64,000 bases of DNA from Shewanella holmiensis (GTDB taxonomy: Bacteria > Pseudomonadota > Gammaproteobacteria > Enterobacterales > Shewanellaceae). The stretch covers positions 147,376 to 211,375 of the forward strand of contig NZ_JAMTCD010000005.1 in the NCBI RefSeq assembly GCF_025370255.1, written 5' to 3'. This document shows, in pieces, positions 53,299 to 64,000 of the stretch; position 1 is the stretch's first letter, and every line of letters begins with the position of its first letter. Both the position numbers and the translations under genes were made by a program. Under the pieces are notes generated by a model. It had not been told where the DNA came from. It saw only the letters and a list, made by a program, of their open reading frames with translations, and did no database searches.

Positions 53299-54522
53299 TT
53301 ATTTGCTATTTAGCGCGCGAATACGGCTAGCTAAAGAATATAAGCGGATAAAGCCTTCAGCGTGCTTTTGGTCATACACATCATCTTCACCAAAGGTGGC
53401 AAATGATTCTGAATATAAGCTGTTTGGCGAGCGCTTTTTAACTGGGGTTGCCTGACCTTTATAAAGCTTGATCACCACATCACCATTGACTGATTCAGCT
53501 AAAGACTCTGATGCCGCAATAAGCGACTTACATAAAGGCGTAAACCAACGACCGTCGTATACTAAATGCGACATTTGGCCGGCAATTTGTTCACGCCAAG
53601 TACGGCTAGTTTTATCTAACACTAACTCTTCAATGGCACGTAAGCCAGCAAACATTACTGTGCCGCCTGGTGTTTCATAACAACCACGAGACTTCATGCC
53701 AACTAAACGGTTTTCGGTAATATCGATACGGCCTACACCATGTTTACCAGCAATATCATTTAGCTTCATTAATGCTGCATAAGGTGACAAAGCTTCATCA
53801 TTGACATGGGTCACACGACCATTTTTAATGGCCAGTGACACATATTCTGGCTCATTCGGTGCATCTTCTGGCGCAACAGTTAACGTCCACACACCTTTTG
53901 AAGGCTCGTTCCACGGATCTTCTAACTCGCCGCCTTCATGGGAAATGTGCCATGCGTTAGCATCACGGCTATAAATTTTAGTCGCTGAGGCGCTGGTTTT
54001 GATGTCACGCTCTGCCAAATAGGCAAGCAAGTCTTCGCGACTACGCATTTCCCATTCACGCCATGGCGCAATCACTTTTAAATCTGGTGCTAGCGCAGCA
54101 AAACAACCTTCAAAACGCACCTGATCATTGCCTTTACCTGTACAACCATGACATACCGCATCTGCACCCACTTTACGTGCCACTTCTACTTGCGCTTTAG
54201 CAATAATAGGACGCGCCATAGACGTACCTAACAAGTAAGTACCTTCGTAAATGGCACCGGTAGCGATAGTGGGGTAAATATAATCTGCAACAAACTCTTC
54301 TTTTAGATCAACGATGTGACATTCAGAAGCACCTGAAGCGATGGCTTTTTCATGTAAACCAATTAACTCTTCTTCGCCCTGACCTACGTCAGCACAAAAT
54401 GCCACGATTTCACAATCATCATAGGTTTCTTTTAACCATGGGATGATCGCTGAGGTGTCTAACCCACCAGAGTAAGCTAAGACGACTTTTTTAACGCCGG
54501 TTTTTTTCACTGCACTAGACAT
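53299..54522 (-). CDS. argG: Argininosuccinate synthase
   Basis: A 407-residue ATP-dependent ligase joining citrulline and aspartate. The N-type ATP site is [17 protein letters not shown]; other hallmarks are [27 protein letters not shown] and the [12 protein letters not shown] stretch. It is separated from argF by a 63-bp gap. Confidence 0.97.
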   Translation of the reverse strand: MSSAVKKTGVKKVVLAYSGGLDTSAIIPWLKETYDDCEIVAFCADVGQGEEELIGLHEKAIASGASECHIVDLKEEFVADYIYPTIATGAIYEGTYLLGTSMARPIIAKAQVEVARKVGADAVCHGCTGKGNDQVRFEGCFAALAPDLKVIAPWREWEMRSREDLLAYLAERDIKTSASATKIYSRDANAWHISHEGGELEDPWNEPSKGVWTLTVAPEDAPNEPEYVSLAIKNGRVTHVNDEALSPYAALMKLNDIAGKHGVGRIDITENRLVGMKSRGCYETPGGTVMFAGLRAIEELVLDKTSRTWREQIAGQMSHLVYDGRWFTPLCKSLIAASESLAESVNGDVVIKLYKGQATPVKKRSPNSLYSESFATFGEDDVYDQKHAEGFIRLYSLASRIRALNSK

Positions 54523-54585
54523 GTTTTCTTCCTACAATCTGCGACTAAACGCTGTTCAATTTAACGATTAATACTGCTGACAGTA

Positions 54586-55491
54586 TTAACTTAATAAGGT
54601 GACTAATACGGCATTTTGAGCATGCATACGATTTTCAGCTTGATCTAAAATTAACGATCCTTTGCCGTCCATCACTTCATCTGTGACTTCTACGCCACGG
54701 TGGGCGGGTAAACAATGCATAAAGTATTTTGCCCCCGCTTTTGCCATTAACTCAGCATTCACTTGGTATGGGCTGAAACGTTCTTTAATTTCGGTTAAAG
54801 AGGTGTCATCACCCATTGAAATCCAAGTGTCGGTATAGATAGCATCGTGGCCTGCTATTTGATTAATATCAGCTGATAATGTCAGCTTGCCGCCATTTTG
54901 TTTTGCTAAAGCTTGTGCCTCTGTTACCACTAAGGCATCAGGGAAATACCCTTCAGGACAAATCACTGTCATGGTTAAACCTAAAATGGCTGCGCCATAA
55001 ATAAGTGAATGTGTCACATTATTACCATCACCAACATAAGCTAATTTTGCTTTGCTGACATCATCAAACTGCTCAGACAATGATAAAAAGTCAGCAAGTG
55101 CTTGGCATGGGTGATACAAATCAGATAAGGCATTAATCACAGGTACACTGCCATGCTTAGCTAATTTTTCAATGGTGGTATGTGAATAGGTTCTTGCAAC
55201 AATTGCATCTGCCCAGCATGAAATGTTGGTAGCAAAATCTTCTACCGATTCACGCTTACCTAAAGCACCATTTTGTTGATCAAGGTATAAACAATGACCA
55301 CCTAATTTATTGATGCCGATATCGAAGCTCACTCGAGTGCGCAGTGACGGCTTTTCAAAAAGCATCACAACGCTTTTTCCATCTAAGGCGCGACGGTACT
55401 CAGCTGGGTTTGCTTTAATTTTTTTAGCTAATGCTAAAATATCCAGTAACTGAGTTTGAGATAACTCTTTTATCGACAACAGGTGCTTCAT
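54586..55491 (-). CDS. argF: Ornithine carbamoyltransferase
   Basis: A 301-residue enzyme making citrulline. Carbamoyl-phosphate site FEKPSLRTRVSF (the SxRT motif), the HPCQALADFL motif, ornithine site DTWISMGDD (in place of the DxxxSMG consensus spacing), and HCLPAHRGVEV are all visible. It follows argB by 11 bp. Confidence 0.97.
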   Translation of the reverse strand: MKHLLSIKELSQTQLLDILALAKKIKANPAEYRRALDGKSVVMLFEKPSLRTRVSFDIGINKLGGHCLYLDQQNGALGKRESVEDFATNISCWADAIVARTYSHTTIEKLAKHGSVPVINALSDLYHPCQALADFLSLSEQFDDVSKAKLAYVGDGNNVTHSLIYGAAILGLTMTVICPEGYFPDALVVTEAQALAKQNGGKLTLSADINQIAGHDAIYTDTWISMGDDTSLTEIKERFSPYQVNAELMAKAGAKYFMHCLPAHRGVEVTDEVMDGKGSLILDQAENRMHAQNAVLVTLLS

Positions 55492-55502
55492 AAACTACTC
55501 CA

Positions 55503-56282
55503 TTAAGGCTGTATTTGAGTCCCGATGGACCCGCCTTGTGCTAATGTTTTTAACTGTTCGGTTTCTAGCCAAGAAGCGACTAAAACGGGTTTCCCCATCC
55601 ATTGTGCGACTTCTAAAGCTGCTTCAACTTTTACTTTCATGCCTTTTTCAATTACACCCTCTGCAACCAAAGTTTCTATTTGGCTTTTGTTCAAACTTTT
55701 TATCACTTGCTTGTTAGCATCCCACACTCCCGCAACATCAGATAACAGCACCAATGTGCCATTAACTAACTTAGCTAATGCCGTTGCGGCCTGATCTGCA
55801 TTCACATTTAACATTTCACCGGCATCAGACACCGCGATAGAACTGCAAATGGGCAACCAGCCTTGTTGTAAAATAAAGTTCAAATAGCTGGCGTCATTTG
55901 GGGTGACTTCACCTACTAGACCTAAACGTTCATCTTTAATGTTGGCGTTAACCACATTACCGTCGCCCAAGCTCATGCCGACACTGACGACACCTGCTTT
56001 TGCTGCCGCAGCTTGCAGGATTTTGTTTGAGGTGCCCGCTAATGCGCCGACAACAATACCGATTTGATCGGCTGGGGTAACGCGTAAACCGTCAAGCTTG
56101 ATAATCTCTTTACCATTAGCGGTTAATTGCTCATCAACTAAGCAACCACCACCATGAACCAATACAATTTTCTGACCCGCTGCCGTCATGTCTTTAATCG
56201 CAGACATTAAATTAGCCATACCGGTTTCAGTTTGTAATAACGCGCCGCCAACTTTCAGCACTAAAACAGAATGAGTTGTCAC
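55503..56282 (-). CDS. argB: Acetylglutamate kinase
   Basis: A 259-residue amino acid kinase phosphorylating N-acetylglutamate. Motifs: LKVGGALL, VLVHGGGCLVDEQL, NVNADQAATALA and a VLLSDVAGVWD segment. Short length without an N-terminal extension matches the arginine-insensitive enterobacterial form. Confidence 0.96.
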   Translation of the reverse strand: MTTHSVLVLKVGGALLQTETGMANLMSAIKDMTAAGQKIVLVHGGGCLVDEQLTANGKEIIKLDGLRVTPADQIGIVVGALAGTSNKILQAAAAKAGVVSVGMSLGDGNVVNANIKDERLGLVGEVTPNDASYLNFILQQGWLPICSSIAVSDAGEMLNVNADQAATALAKLVNGTLVLLSDVAGVWDANKQVIKSLNKSQIETLVAEGVIEKGMKVKVEAALEVAQWMGKPVLVASWLETEQLKTLAQGGSIGTQIQP

Positions 56283-56307
56283 TTTTATATCCTTGTTTTA
56301 TTAGCCG

Positions 56308-57288
56308 TTACACGCCGAAGTGGATTTTGATACATTGCAAACCTTGGCTTGCTGCACCTTTCATTAAATTATCGATAGCACTTGCGACAACAAGGTAGCC
56401 ACTATTGGCATCGTATTTCCAACCCAGATGACAATTTGGGGTTAATACCACATCGTCGACTTTTGGAAATTGATTATGCTTGACCGTCACAATTGGCGAG
56501 TTGTCATACACACTATATGCTTTTGCTACATCGGCTTCTGTCGTGCCAGATTTTAGCTGCACGGTAATGGTCGCGAGAATGCCTCGTTTAAAATTGCCCA
56601 AATGTGGGGTAAAAATAACTTCCTGACCTAACTGAGTCGCTATTTCAGGTTGATGTCTGTGACCTAATACACCGTATGGCGTTAAGCTGACCTCACAAAA
56701 ACTGGTGTGCAGCTGTGCTTTACGTCCCGCGCCCGTAACACCACTCACGGCATTAATCACCGGATAAGCTGATGTTAAAAAGGGTTTTAACGGCTTTAAC
56801 GCTGTTAATGATGCCGTCGGGTAACATCCTGGTACGGCAATCATTTTAGTTTGCTTAATTTGTTCCGCATTCCATTCTGCTAATCCATAAACCGCATCGG
56901 CTAAAACTTCTGGATGCGTATGTTCAAAGCCATACCATTTAGGATATTGGGCAACATCAGCAAAACGATACGCGCCGCTTAAATCGAATACGGCTAAACC
57001 TTTTTTATAAAATTCAGCGGCTAGTTCCAAACTAATTGAATGCTCAGTGGCTAATACCACCGCATCGGCTTCTGCGATAATTTGCGCTTTAGCTTCAGCC
57101 GTTAAAGGTGACAGCACATAAGGCATGTGGCTGTATGTAGGATACAAGTCCGCCAGTTTGCGACCTTTATCTAAACTGTTTTCTGAGACATACAATCCCT
57201 GCACTGATAAATTAGCATCAGCATTGATCAAAGACGTAATTTGTGCGCCGGTGTAACCACTAGCACCTATAATTGCGATATTTTTCAT
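56308..57288 (-). CDS. argC: N-acetyl-gamma-glutamyl-phosphate reductase
   Basis: A 326-residue NADPH-dependent reductase. Rossmann start [16 protein letters not shown], active-site Cys in [10 protein letters not shown], and the [10 protein letters not shown] and [12 protein letters not shown] stretches are present. The Met at 57288 gives the family-typical N-terminus; the start at 57330 adds 14 residues without a ribosome site. First gene of argCBFGH, divergent from argE. Confidence 0.96.
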   Translation of the reverse strand: MKNIAIIGASGYTGAQITSLINADANLSVQGLYVSENSLDKGRKLADLYPTYSHMPYVLSPLTAEAKAQIIAEADAVVLATEHSISLELAAEFYKKGLAVFDLSGAYRFADVAQYPKWYGFEHTHPEVLADAVYGLAEWNAEQIKQTKMIAVPGCYPTASLTALKPLKPFLTSAYPVINAVSGVTGAGRKAQLHTSFCEVSLTPYGVLGHRHQPEIATQLGQEVIFTPHLGNFKRGILATITVQLKSGTTEADVAKAYSVYDNSPIVTVKHNQFPKVDDVVLTPNCHLGWKYDANSGYLVVASAIDNLMKGAASQGLQCIKIHFGV

Positions 57289-57512
57289 TGTGTTGTTGTC
57301 TTTTTTTGTCATAAATGGAAGTGTTAGCATAAAGCATTTTAGACGGAGGACGTCTCATTTGGCGCTATCGTCGCAGGAAGTTCGCTTTAATTATTGATAT
57401 ATTGGATTTCACAGCAAATTTACGCATATTTATTTTCATTTCTTACAGTCAAGTTGTAGTGCCTTAGTCATCTGTTTGCTAGACTAACACACAATATTAT
57501 TTATGCAATATT

Positions 57513-57530
57513 ACTGAATAAGTATTTTAT
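57513..57530. promoter_or_regulatory. Candidate ARG box in the argC/argE region
   Basis: ACTGAATAAGTATTTTAT keeps the TGAAT left half of the ArgR consensus and the ATT of the right half, 24 bp before argE. It is imperfect; another weak site (57433-57450) may pair with it. Divergent arg operons are normally repressed by ArgR from this position. Confidence 0.4.
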
Positions 57531-57553
57531 TATTTTTCTACTTAGGATCATAA

Positions 57554-58705
57554 ATGAGCACACTACCTCACCTTAAAGATGCGTTTTCACAGTTAATTAG
57601 CACACCATCTATTAGCGCGCTCGAACCTGAGCACGATATGAGTAATCATGCAGTTATAGGCTTGTTGCAAAACTGGTTTAGCGAGTTAGGTTTTAGTTGC
57701 GAAACTCCTATAGTGACCGACTCACGTAACAAGCAGAATTTAATCGCTCGCCTAGGTCAAGGTGAAGGCGGGCTTTTATTGGCAGGCCACACTGATACTG
57801 TGCCATTTGATGAAGGCCGTTGGAGCCAAAGCCCATTCGAACTCGTTGAAAAAGATAATCGCTGGTATGGTCTAGGCACCTGCGACATGAAAGGTTTTTT
57901 TGCGTTAGTCCTTGAAGCATTGAAAGATATGCCACTTAAAGACTTTAAACGCCCATTAACCATTTTTGCCAGCGCCGATGAAGAGACTACCATGAGCGGT
58001 GCCAAAGCGTTTGCCGACTCAAAAGCCATTGCGCCTGATTATGCTGTGATCGGCGAGCCGACCAGCTTAAAACCTGTATATATGCATAAAGGTCATTTAG
58101 CTCAGGGAATTCGGGTAATCGGTCGCAGTGGTCACTCTTCAGATCCCGCAAGAGGATTAAATGCCATTGAAGTGATGCATAAGGTCATCAGCCAGCTAAT
58201 GAAACTGAAACAGCATTTAAGTGAAAACTATCGTGAAGATGCCTTTACTGTACCTTACCCAACCATGAACTTTGGCCATATTCATGGCGGTGATGCGGCA
58301 AACCGAATTTGCGGCTGTTGCGATTTACACCTTGATATTCGCCCTCTTCCGGGCATGGAACTGGCTGAGCTTGAATTAATGGTATTGAATTACTTAAGTG
58401 ATATTAGCAAAGAGTATCCTGGCAGTATTAGCGTTAGCACGCTCTATCCTGGCGCTGAATCATTTGCCGGAAAAGCCGACAACCCATGGACCAAACTCGT
58501 TGCTGAGTTATCCGGCCATGAAGCAGAAGTGGTTAACTATTCAACCGAGGCGCCATACATTAATAAATTAGGCTGTCAGACTCTGGTTTTAGGCCCTGGC
58601 AGCATTAATCAAGCGCATCAACCTGACGAATTTATCGGTTTAGAATACCTTACACCGACGGTAGAATTGATCAAAAAAATGATTTATCACGCATGTATTA
58701 AGTAG
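57554..58705 (+). CDS. argE: Acetylornithine deacetylase
   Basis: A 383-residue M20-family zinc hydrolase that frees ornithine from N-acetylornithine. Metal and active-site motifs: GHTDTVPFDEG, GTCDMKGFFA, SADEETTMSGA and GEPTSLKPVYMHKGH. ATG preceded by AGGATC. Divergent from argC, the classical gammaproteobacterial layout. Confidence 0.96.
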   Translation: MSTLPHLKDAFSQLISTPSISALEPEHDMSNHAVIGLLQNWFSELGFSCETPIVTDSRNKQNLIARLGQGEGGLLLAGHTDTVPFDEGRWSQSPFELVEKDNRWYGLGTCDMKGFFALVLEALKDMPLKDFKRPLTIFASADEETTMSGAKAFADSKAIAPDYAVIGEPTSLKPVYMHKGHLAQGIRVIGRSGHSSDPARGLNAIEVMHKVISQLMKLKQHLSENYREDAFTVPYPTMNFGHIHGGDAANRICGCCDLHLDIRPLPGMELAELELMVLNYLSDISKEYPGSISVSTLYPGAESFAGKADNPWTKLVAELSGHEAEVVNYSTEAPYINKLGCQTLVLGPGSINQAHQPDEFIGLEYLTPTVELIKKMIYHACIK

Positions 58706-58853
58706 AAATCACTAAATAAGCGCTACAAATTGCGCAGAGTGAAAGTTTTTAACGAAATAAAATTACAAAACACAGTGTTGGTGTATTGACCGAATACTGT
58801 ACGATGGTTATTGTGATAGCCAGGCAATTTAAACGAGTGACTTTGGAGTATGT

Positions 58854-61502
58854 ATGGCAGAGCAAGTGGCAGATATGTATGCCTCACTAAGATCAAACGT
58901 GGGACATTTAGGCCAAATTTTAGGTGAAACTATGCAAAGCCATCTTGGTGATGCATTTCTTGAGAAAGTTGAACAAATCCGTATTCTCGCCAAACAAGCT
59001 CGTAAGGGTGATGAAAGCTCACGCGAGCAAATGTTAGCCCTGCTAACATCTTTGCCTGATGAAGAGTTAGTCCCATTTGCCAAAGCCTTTAACCAATTTT
59101 TAAACTTAGCCAACATTGCTGAGCAATACCACACCATTAGTCGCAACTGCGATGAGTTAGTATGTGTTCCCGATCCTGTTGAACAGCTTCTGGGCAGAAT
59201 ATTAAATACCGATTTAGACGAAAATGATGTGATCAATTGCTTAAAGCAACTGGAAATCGATTTAGTGTTAACGGCGCATCCAACTGAAATCTCTCGCCGC
59301 ACATTAATTCAAAAATACTCTGCCGTAGTTGATTGTTTAACTGACCAAGAAAATAGCCAGTTATCTGATAGAGAACGCAGCCAAAATAGTTTACGGTTAC
59401 GCCAGTTAATTGCCCAAATATGGCATACCAACGAAATACGTAGCGAACGTCCAACGCCTGTTGATGAAGCGCGTTGGGGATTAAGCACCATTGAAACCTC
59501 TTTATGGCAAGCTATTCCTGATTTTCTACGTCAGCTAAATGATCAAGTTGAGCAACGTACCGGTAAAGAGCTACCTATTAATATCGCGCCAGTGAGATTT
59601 TCTAGCTGGATGGGCGGCGATCGTGATGGTAACCCATTTGTTACCCACAAAGTGACCCAAGAAGTATTAGATAGAAACCGTCATGCCGCTGCACGTCTTT
59701 ATCTAAAAGACATTGTGGCATTGGTTGGCGAATTATCAATGGAGCAAGCTACACCTGAATTATTGGCCCTTACCGAAAACAGTAACGAGCCATATCGTGT
59801 GGTGTTACGCAAGTTACGTTGCAAATTGCGTAAAACAATCGACTATTTAAACGAACGCCTTGAAGGCCGTCACCCTGATATTGATACCAGTGACATAGTC
59901 TGGCACCAAGCAGACCTACAGGAGCCACTAGAGCTTCTTTACAATAGTCTGTGCGATAGCGGTATGAAGCTTATAGCAAACGGTTTATTACTCGATATTT
60001 TACGTCGTCTTGCAAGCTTTGGCATTCATATGTTACGTCTGGATATCCGCCAAGACTCAACTCGCCATAGCGATGTGATTGCTGAGCTAACCCGTTATTT
60101 AGGTTTAGGCGACTATAACGCTTGGGACGAAAACGAGAAACAAGCTTTCTTGTTACGCGAATTAACTAGCCGTCGCCCATTAATCCCTTCTAACTGGCAA
60201 CCAAGCGATGATGTGGCAGAAGTCATTAAAACCTGTGCACTTATCGCAAAACAACCTAAAGAATCTTTAGGTTCATACGTGATTTCGATGGCGGGTAAAC
60301 CGTCTGATGTATTAACCGTGTTACTGCTATTAAAAGAAACCGGTTGCAGTCATCCAATGCGCGTTGTGCCATTATTTGAAACATTAGAAGATTTAACCAA
60401 CGCGGCAAGCTGCATTGAGTCATTATTAAATATCGATTGGTATCGTGGCTATACTAAGGGTATGCAAGAAGTCATGATTGGCTATTCCGACTCAGCAAAA
60501 GATGCCGGTGTGATGGCAGCGGCTTGGGCGCAATATCGTGCACAAGAGCAATTGGTTGCGGTATGTAATAAAGCTAACGTTAAATTGATGCTGTTCCATG
60601 GTCGTGGTGGTTCTATCGGACGTGGGGGCGGACCGGCTCATAAAGCAATTCTATCGCAACCTCCTGGTTCAGTTGATGGCCGTATCCGCGTAACGGAACA
60701 AGGCGAGATGATCCGCTTCAAGTTTGGCTTGCCTAAATTAGCCGTACAAAGCTTAGCTTTATATACATCGGCCGTGATGGAAGCGACGTTATTACCGCCT
60801 CCAGAACCTAAAAAGGCTTGGCGCGATTGTATGCAACGTATTGCTGAAGAATCGGTATCACATTACCGCGGTATTGTGCGTGAAGAAAAAGACTTCGTGC
60901 CTTATTTCCGCTCAGCGACACCTGAAGTCGAGTTAGGTAAACTACCGTTGGGTAGCCGACCTGCAAAACGTAAAGTCGATGGGGGTATTGAAAGTTTACG
61001 TGCTATTCCATGGATTTTTGCTTGGTCACAAAACCGCTTAATGCTACCTGCCTGGTTAGGCGCTGGTGAAGCTTTAAATGCTGCAATTCAACGTGACGAG
61101 CTAACATTACTTCGTGAAATGGAAGCTGAATGGCCATTTTTTGAAACGCGAATTTCTATGCTAGAAATGGTCTATATGAAAGCTGAGCCAAATTTAGCGC
61201 GTTATTATGAAAACTGCTTAGTGAAACCTGAATTACATCATTTAGGTGAAAAGCTACGCCAAAGATTACAACTCGGTATCGATACTGTGTTATCACTAAC
61301 TGAATCAGATCAGTTAATGTCACATACTCCTTGGAACCGTGAATCAGTTAAACTTCGCAATCCATACATTGATCCGCTAAACTTCCTGCAAACCGAGCTA
61401 TTAGCCCGTACACGTAAAGAAGCTGAACCTTCTGAGCACGTACAACTGGCGCTAATGCTTACTATCGCGGGCGTTGCCGCTGGTATGAGAAACACGGGTT
61501 AA
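58854..61502 (+). CDS. ppc: Phosphoenolpyruvate carboxylase
   Basis: An 882-residue anaplerotic enzyme making oxaloacetate. Catalytic motifs are [38 protein letters not shown] and the extreme C-terminus MRNTG. Length and motifs match the E. coli enzyme. The stop overlaps the next gene's ATG (TAATG). In gammaproteobacteria ppc is often near argE, as here. Confidence 0.98.
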   Translation: MAEQVADMYASLRSNVGHLGQILGETMQSHLGDAFLEKVEQIRILAKQARKGDESSREQMLALLTSLPDEELVPFAKAFNQFLNLANIAEQYHTISRNCDELVCVPDPVEQLLGRILNTDLDENDVINCLKQLEIDLVLTAHPTEISRRTLIQKYSAVVDCLTDQENSQLSDRERSQNSLRLRQLIAQIWHTNEIRSERPTPVDEARWGLSTIETSLWQAIPDFLRQLNDQVEQRTGKELPINIAPVRFSSWMGGDRDGNPFVTHKVTQEVLDRNRHAAARLYLKDIVALVGELSMEQATPELLALTENSNEPYRVVLRKLRCKLRKTIDYLNERLEGRHPDIDTSDIVWHQADLQEPLELLYNSLCDSGMKLIANGLLLDILRRLASFGIHMLRLDIRQDSTRHSDVIAELTRYLGLGDYNAWDENEKQAFLLRELTSRRPLIPSNWQPSDDVAEVIKTCALIAKQPKESLGSYVISMAGKPSDVLTVLLLLKETGCSHPMRVVPLFETLEDLTNAASCIESLLNIDWYRGYTKGMQEVMIGYSDSAKDAGVMAAAWAQYRAQEQLVAVCNKANVKLMLFHGRGGSIGRGGGPAHKAILSQPPGSVDGRIRVTEQGEMIRFKFGLPKLAVQSLALYTSAVMEATLLPPPEPKKAWRDCMQRIAEESVSHYRGIVREEKDFVPYFRSATPEVELGKLPLGSRPAKRKVDGGIESLRAIPWIFAWSQNRLMLPAWLGAGEALNAAIQRDELTLLREMEAEWPFFETRISMLEMVYMKAEPNLARYYENCLVKPELHHLGEKLRQRLQLGIDTVLSLTESDQLMSHTPWNRESVKLRNPYIDPLNFLQTELLARTRKEAEPSEHVQLALMLTIAGVAAGMRNTG

Positions 61503-62038
61503 TGAAAACATTACAACTGATATTTGTCAGTGCATTGCTACTACTGACTGGCTGCGCCAGTCAGTACAGCATTACTGAAAATGAAATAGAAAATTACCTC
61601 AATAATGAGATGCATTTTGAGGTTAAACAAGGCAACCAGATTATCGGTATCAATTTGGTGTTAAATGATATGCAAGTTAGCTTAGGCGACAAACCTAACA
61701 TTATGGGTTTAACGGCGACGACAAAAGTCAGTATCCGCAATCCGCTAATGCCAATCAGCGCTAAACTTAAAACAACATTTGAAGCACAACCTTGGTACGA
61801 CAGCCAAACTAAAAGTGTCTATTTACGTCAGTTAAATTTAGTCAATGTCAGTGCTGAACCCGCCGAGATTGAACAAACACTCTCAACAATTACGCCACAA
61901 GTGATGACTTTTTTACGTGGTTTTTTAGAAAATCAGCCAGTGTATACGCTTGATATGAATGACACTAATCAAGCATTAATGGCTAAAATGACCAAAGAAC
62001 TTGCGGTAGAAAAAGGCAAGTTAGTAGTAAAGTTTTAG
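61502..62038 (+). CDS. DUF1439 lipoprotein, YceB-like
   Basis: A 178-residue lipoprotein: signal peptide with lipobox LLTGC (Cys at 18), then a domain like YceB/DUF1439 (SITENEIENYLN, DMQVSLGDKPNIMGLTATTKV, FLENQPVYTLD). Probably periplasmic lipid-anchored; function unknown. Overlaps ppc stop by 1 bp, so it is likely co-transcribed. Confidence 0.83.
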   Translation: MKTLQLIFVSALLLLTGCASQYSITENEIENYLNNEMHFEVKQGNQIIGINLVLNDMQVSLGDKPNIMGLTATTKVSIRNPLMPISAKLKTTFEAQPWYDSQTKSVYLRQLNLVNVSAEPAEIEQTLSTITPQVMTFLRGFLENQPVYTLDMNDTNQALMAKMTKELAVEKGKLVVKF

Positions 62039-62058
62039 CTGAGACATCTCTTAAAAAT

Positions 62059-62084
62059 AAAGCGCTATAGGCGCTTTATTTTAT
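62059..62084 (+). terminator. Terminator of the ppc-lipoprotein operon
   Basis: AAAGCGC/GCGCTTT stem, TATAG loop and a T-rich tail, 20 bp after the stop. Confidence 0.88.
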
Positions 62085-62289
62085 TCTCTAATATTAATCA
62101 GAGTTGCAGAGAACTAACCAAAACCCGATTAAAGATATATAGCAATCCATTAATAATCTTAAATAAAAACATTATCTCAGCAGCTAGAAATCGTTAGTGG
62201 TAACAAGACTAGTTTACCCGTCAATCGCAGGTCTATAGCAAGCTTGTCCACGCAATTAGCGTTAAATAGCCGCTGAAGATAAATTCCGG

Positions 62290-63564
62290 TTACTTATCAA
62301 AGCGACCAATTGAAGGATAATCAACAATCACGGCTTCATCAAGCAATGCTCGGCGCAACATGTCATAAGCTACAGCAGCACTTAAACTTCTCACTAACTG
62401 ACGAGAACGTCTAGGCAATTTAACCATTTGGCTATACACGCCCTGCTTGGTTGCCAATGCAATAGCGACTGTTCCGACAGGTTTATCATCAGTGCCTCCA
62501 TCAGGGCCTGCGATACCACTGGTAGCCAAAGCAAAATCACTATCCAAAATCTTACGAGCACCATCTGCCATCGCCTCAACTGTCGCAATGGAAACGGCAC
62601 CATGATCGTCCAAAATCTGTGGGCTAACGCCCAACACTTTCACCTTAGACTCATTACTATAAGTAACTAATCCATGATGTAAGTATGAGGAACTGCCAGC
62701 AAAAGCAATCAGCTGACTAGTGATCATGCCACCAGTGCAAGACTCTGCAACACTGAGGCTAAAACCCGATTGAAATAAACGACCATGGATCTCTTCGGCT
62801 AACGTTGCTTTATTTTCAGCAACAACCGCGGTACCTAAACATTGTTTAACCGCTTTAGTCACCTCAGGAAGCGCTCGGATCGCTTTATCGCCTCTGGCAA
62901 AGATTTTAATTTCAATGTGTGGCATTGAAGAGCGGTAACCTAATTCAACACCATCAGGTAGTGAAAGTTCTGTTAACATATCCGCTAATGCTGATTCGCC
63001 ATAACCTATAGTGAGCAACTTATGCAATTGTGTATTGTCAGCCAAACCGAACTCTTGTGTAATAAACGGCACAAACTGCTCTGTAAACATATGCTTTAGT
63101 TCAAAAGGCACACCAGGGGTAAAAAACAACCACGCATTATTTAACTTAACTCTAAAGCCACAAGCTGTACCAACAGGGTTATCAACCATAACTGCAGATT
63201 CGGGTAACATTGCCTGCTTCAAATTACTCTTAGCCATCACTCGGCCACTTTTAGTAAACCAATCAACTAAATGTTCTCGCCATTGGACGTTTTCAACTAA
63301 GGCTTCCCCTTTGGCGACTGCCATAGCCAGTGCAGACATGTCATCGCTAGTGGGTCCTAAACCGCCATTAACCAATATCACATCTGCATGTTTGCTTCGC
63401 TCCTGAAAAACAGTAACTAGGTCATCTAAACGATCACCTACCGTTGTCCGTTGTTGCATTTCAATTCCAAGGGACATCAGCTCGTTAGCTACCCAAGCGG
63501 CATTGGTATCAATAATCTGGCCAGATAATACTTCTTCACCAGTACAAATCATCTCTAGCTTCAT
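62290..63564 (-). CDS. cinA: CinA family protein (nicotinamide-nucleotide amidohydrolase type)
   Basis: A 424-residue two-domain protein. N-terminal MoCF/COG1058 domain ([42 protein letters not shown]) and C-terminal PncC domain ([48 protein letters not shown]) which deamidates NMN. The ATG at 63564 has AAAGGA at correct distance; the start at 63612 is rejected. Single gene. Confidence 0.94.
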   Translation of the reverse strand: MKLEMICTGEEVLSGQIIDTNAAWVANELMSLGIEMQQRTTVGDRLDDLVTVFQERSKHADVILVNGGLGPTSDDMSALAMAVAKGEALVENVQWREHLVDWFTKSGRVMAKSNLKQAMLPESAVMVDNPVGTACGFRVKLNNAWLFFTPGVPFELKHMFTEQFVPFITQEFGLADNTQLHKLLTIGYGESALADMLTELSLPDGVELGYRSSMPHIEIKIFARGDKAIRALPEVTKAVKQCLGTAVVAENKATLAEEIHGRLFQSGFSLSVAESCTGGMITSQLIAFAGSSSYLHHGLVTYSNESKVKVLGVSPQILDDHGAVSIATVEAMADGARKILDSDFALATSGIAGPDGGTDDKPVGTVAIALATKQGVYSQMVKLPRRSRQLVRSLSAAVAYDMLRRALLDEAVIVDYPSIGRFDK

Positions 63565-63805
63565 TGCTAAATCCTTTAATGCAGTAATTGCCCCATAAGT
63601 TATGGCAACCAATATGGCAATAGCAAGAAAATAGTTCGATTAATCAGAATGCTTTCCACATTAAACCAATAACCTTTTTGAAAAACAGTGAATATAGCGC
63701 TACATAATGGACTTTATTGTAGTGGAGTAAAGATGGGAAAAAGATCAGATCGTTAGCATGCTAATAAACTAAATAAGAATCTATATTTCGCTAAATCAGC
63801 AAAAC

Positions 63806-63838
63806 GAAAAAAGCCCTAGCATTGCTGCTAGGGCTTTC
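63806..63838 (-). terminator. Terminator of tRNA-Asp
   Basis: AGCCCTAGCA/TGCTAGGGCT stem of 10 bp with TTGC loop; the A-run at 63806-63812 gives the T-run on the tRNA strand. Confidence 0.93.
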
Positions 63839-63847
63839 ATCTTAAGT

Positions 63848-63924
63848 TGGCGGAGCGGACGGGACTCGAACCCGCGACCCCCGGCGTGACAGGCCGGTAT
63901 TCTAACCAACTGAACTACCGCTCC
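63848..63924 (-). tRNA. tRNA-Asp (anticodon GTC)
   Basis: The minus strand starts GGAGCGGTAGTTCAGTTGG and folds into a cloverleaf: acceptor GGAGCGG/CCGCTCC, D-arm with GTTGG, anticodon loop CTGTCAC with GTC, T-arm GGTTCGAGTC, encoded 3' GCCA. 77 nt including CCA. The promoter is not clear in the 76 bp to the window edge; it may be part of a longer operon. Confidence 0.97.
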
Positions 63925-64000
63925 TTTAGTAAGTTGCTTACGCAAAATACTAAATTCTTTTATCGTCGCTAGCGTGTCATGGCTAGGAGACGTGCTCTTT

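Noticed and set aside
1..64000. CRISPR array, retron or diversity-generating retroelement
   Set aside because: No regularly spaced short repeats with unique spacers and no reverse transcriptase motif were found; the only regular arrays are the coding repeats in ftsY and the 504-residue gene.

Overview
The window looks like a chromosomal segment of a marine gammaproteobacterium of the genus Shewanella or a very close relative. The strongest marker is a 187-residue tetraheme NapC/NirT-type protein that I recognise as CymA, the inner-membrane quinol dehydrogenase typical of Shewanella. The other gene groups fit: ftsY-ftsE-ftsX-rpoH, divergent plsB/lexA-sulA, a cox operon whose subunit II carries cytochrome c domains, and divergent argE / argCBFGH with an ArgH that is not fused to ArgA.

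Positions 1 to about 10,450 are accessory DNA, probably one end of an integrative element lying next to the 3' end of rpoH. It holds a PIN-domain gene overlapped by an XRE/ImmA-IrrE regulator, an AlpA-type regulator, a solo RadC/JAB protein, two unknown small proteins, a DUF2787 protein, a compact catalytic-domain-only tyrosine recombinase, an LRAT-like protein, and an inovirus Gp2/YfjJ-like (HUH-type) protein. At its right end sits a divergent pair: a 504-residue protein with predicted winged helices and a Q/E/K tandem repeat, and a 638-residue protein whose C-terminal third aligns by eye with IS256-family transposases but has lost two of the three catalytic acidic residues. A perfect palindrome lies in their shared promoter region. 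I consider this pair the most novel content of the window.

Positions 10,560 to 22,625 are core genes: rpoH, ftsX, ftsE, ftsY (with fifteen 12-residue repeats), rsmD, a DUF1145 gene, cymA, a small membrane protein, an Mtr-type aromatic amino acid permease, plsB, lexA with two SOS boxes, and sulA. Positions 22,626 to 31,770 are the aa3-type cytochrome c oxidase operon and its assembly genes (coxB, ctaD, cox11, coxC, a DUF2909 gene on the other strand, surf1, a CX3C protein, ctaA, ctaB, sco), preceded by a leader rich in inverted repeats. Positions 31,990 to 39,812 are a compact chemosensory operon (STAS, cheY, cheA, cheW, a PAS-type receptor ending in a CheR-tether-like pentapeptide, cheR, cheB).

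Positions 39,900 to 51,634 are mixed: a MATE/DinF-type exporter, an S9 peptidase, an FKBP isomerase, then an accessory patch with a PLD-helicase-DUF3427 protein and an AAA/DUF4143 ATPase controlled by a 33-bp-periodic repeat region, a sulfotransferase-like gene and a chemoreceptor. Positions 51,740 to 63,924 are the arginine biosynthesis cluster argHGFBC/argE, ppc, a YceB-like lipoprotein, cinA and tRNA-Asp. All homology statements rest on reading the translated proteins; no database search was run.
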